A DNA stretch of 21,326 nucleotides from an uncultured Collinsella sp. (lineage in GTDB: Bacteria; Actinomycetota; Coriobacteriia; Coriobacteriales; Coriobacteriaceae), in assembly GCA_902494765.1 (NCBI GenBank), contig CABUUK010000042.1, positions 1 to 21,326 on the forward strand. Direction: 5' to 3'. A program made the translations under genes and the position numbers. Under the pieces are notes generated by a model that was not told the origin of the DNA, ran no database searches, and saw only the letters and a list, made by a program, of their open reading frames with translations. This document shows positions 21,085-21,326 of this stretch, piece after piece (the first letter of the stretch is position 1; each line of letters begins with the position of its first letter).

Positions 21085-21115
21085 ATGTGGCAAAGGGACA
21101 ACCCCTTTGCCACAT
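21085..21115 (+). terminator. Strong palindrome after the peptidase gene
   Basis: A perfect 13-bp stem ATGTGGCAAAGGG / CCCTTTGCCACAT with a 5-nt loop starts four bases after the stop codon. No T tract follows. It is probably the transcript end of the gene. Confidence 0.65.
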
Positions 21116-21326
21116 CCTGCCAAGGCTTCGCCACAAAAACGGCCTATCTATTACGTTTAACCCGCACGGGTCGACCATAACCGACTTTTCGCAAAATCCG
21201 CAAGCCATCTACCTGCACTGATAATTGTTCTCGGGGGAAGCGGGCACTGCGGGGCGCGGCAACGGCGCGCGATTTCCGCGTCGCAGCGCTACCCTGATGC
21301 TGAATGCCGGGACGATGACCCACCGA
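21116..21326. other. Right-edge non-coding region with a diverged repeat copy
   Basis: No supported gene start or stop is visible. On the minus strand a frame is open from the right edge for about 50 codons without recognisable protein character. At 21197-21225 a 29-base stretch aligns without gaps to the promoter-like sequence at 19744-19772, sharing AAGCCATCTAC and TGC. It is flanked by further similarity including GTCG and TATGG on the opposite strand. Confidence 0.4.

Noticed and set aside
21230..21326. Start of a further gene at the right edge
   Set aside because: The ATGs near 21298-21317 have no ribosome site and show too few codons. The minus-strand open frame from the edge lacks protein character.

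Overview
The window looks like a chromosomal piece of a high-GC, gut-type Actinobacterium of the Coriobacteriia. A Collinsella-like genome is my best guess, from codon use, the proteins' general look and the intergenic palindromes; no marker gene proves it. It carries 19 protein genes I can support (one cut by the left edge, one 28-codon ORF of low confidence). I saw no rRNA, tRNA, CRISPR array, transposase or integrase.

Left edge (1-324, minus): the N-terminus of a secreted or surface protein that runs off the window. Then comes a 363-bp stretch without a convincing gene.

Polysaccharide cluster (688-13102, all minus strand, read right to left): LoaP-type NusG paralogue, priming sugar-phosphate transferase, GT2, UDP-glucose 6-dehydrogenase, GT4, D-glucuronyl C5-epimerase-family protein, GT4, EpsG-type polymerase, TupA-like ATP-grasp enzyme, 28-codon ORF, Wzx-type flippase, UDP-glucuronate 4-epimerase-type enzyme, and serine-acetyltransferase-like enzyme. 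Several genes overlap by ATGA or lie within a few bases of each other, so this is probably one ~12.4-kb operon. It encodes a complete Wzx/Wzy-type capsule or exopolysaccharide route. The inferred product is rich in uronic acid: GlcA from the dehydrogenase, possibly GalA from the 4-epimerase, and possibly L-iduronate from the C5-epimerase. Acetyl and perhaps amide-linked amino-acid decorations are suggested.

The cluster shows unusual variation and regulatory signatures. There are two nine-G tracts on the coding strand, one inside the acetyltransferase reading frame and one just ahead of the priming transferase. There is a run of eight A's at the start of a GT4 gene. Two overlapping perfect 19-bp hairpins lie inside that same GT4 gene. 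A 12-bp inverted repeat flanks the promoter region ahead of the LoaP gene.

Housekeeping segment (13333-15858, minus): thrS, encoding a threonyl-tRNA synthetase without the TGS domain, has its own promoter, a leader palindrome and two tandem terminators that insulate it from the capsule operon. Upstream of it is a small membrane protein with a double zinc ribbon.

Right segment (16265-21081, plus): a three-gene operon encodes a GlpA-like FAD dehydrogenase with a BFD-type [2Fe-2S] domain, an FAD/NAD(P) oxidoreductase and a DUF1667 protein. A 483-bp repeat-rich intergenic region follows, then an M24 (Xaa-Pro) peptidase. The intergenic regions here hold two 80-bp-spaced palindromes, a 20-bp-arm palindrome, and a 160-bp MITE-like element with 29-bp ends that contains a near-consensus promoter.
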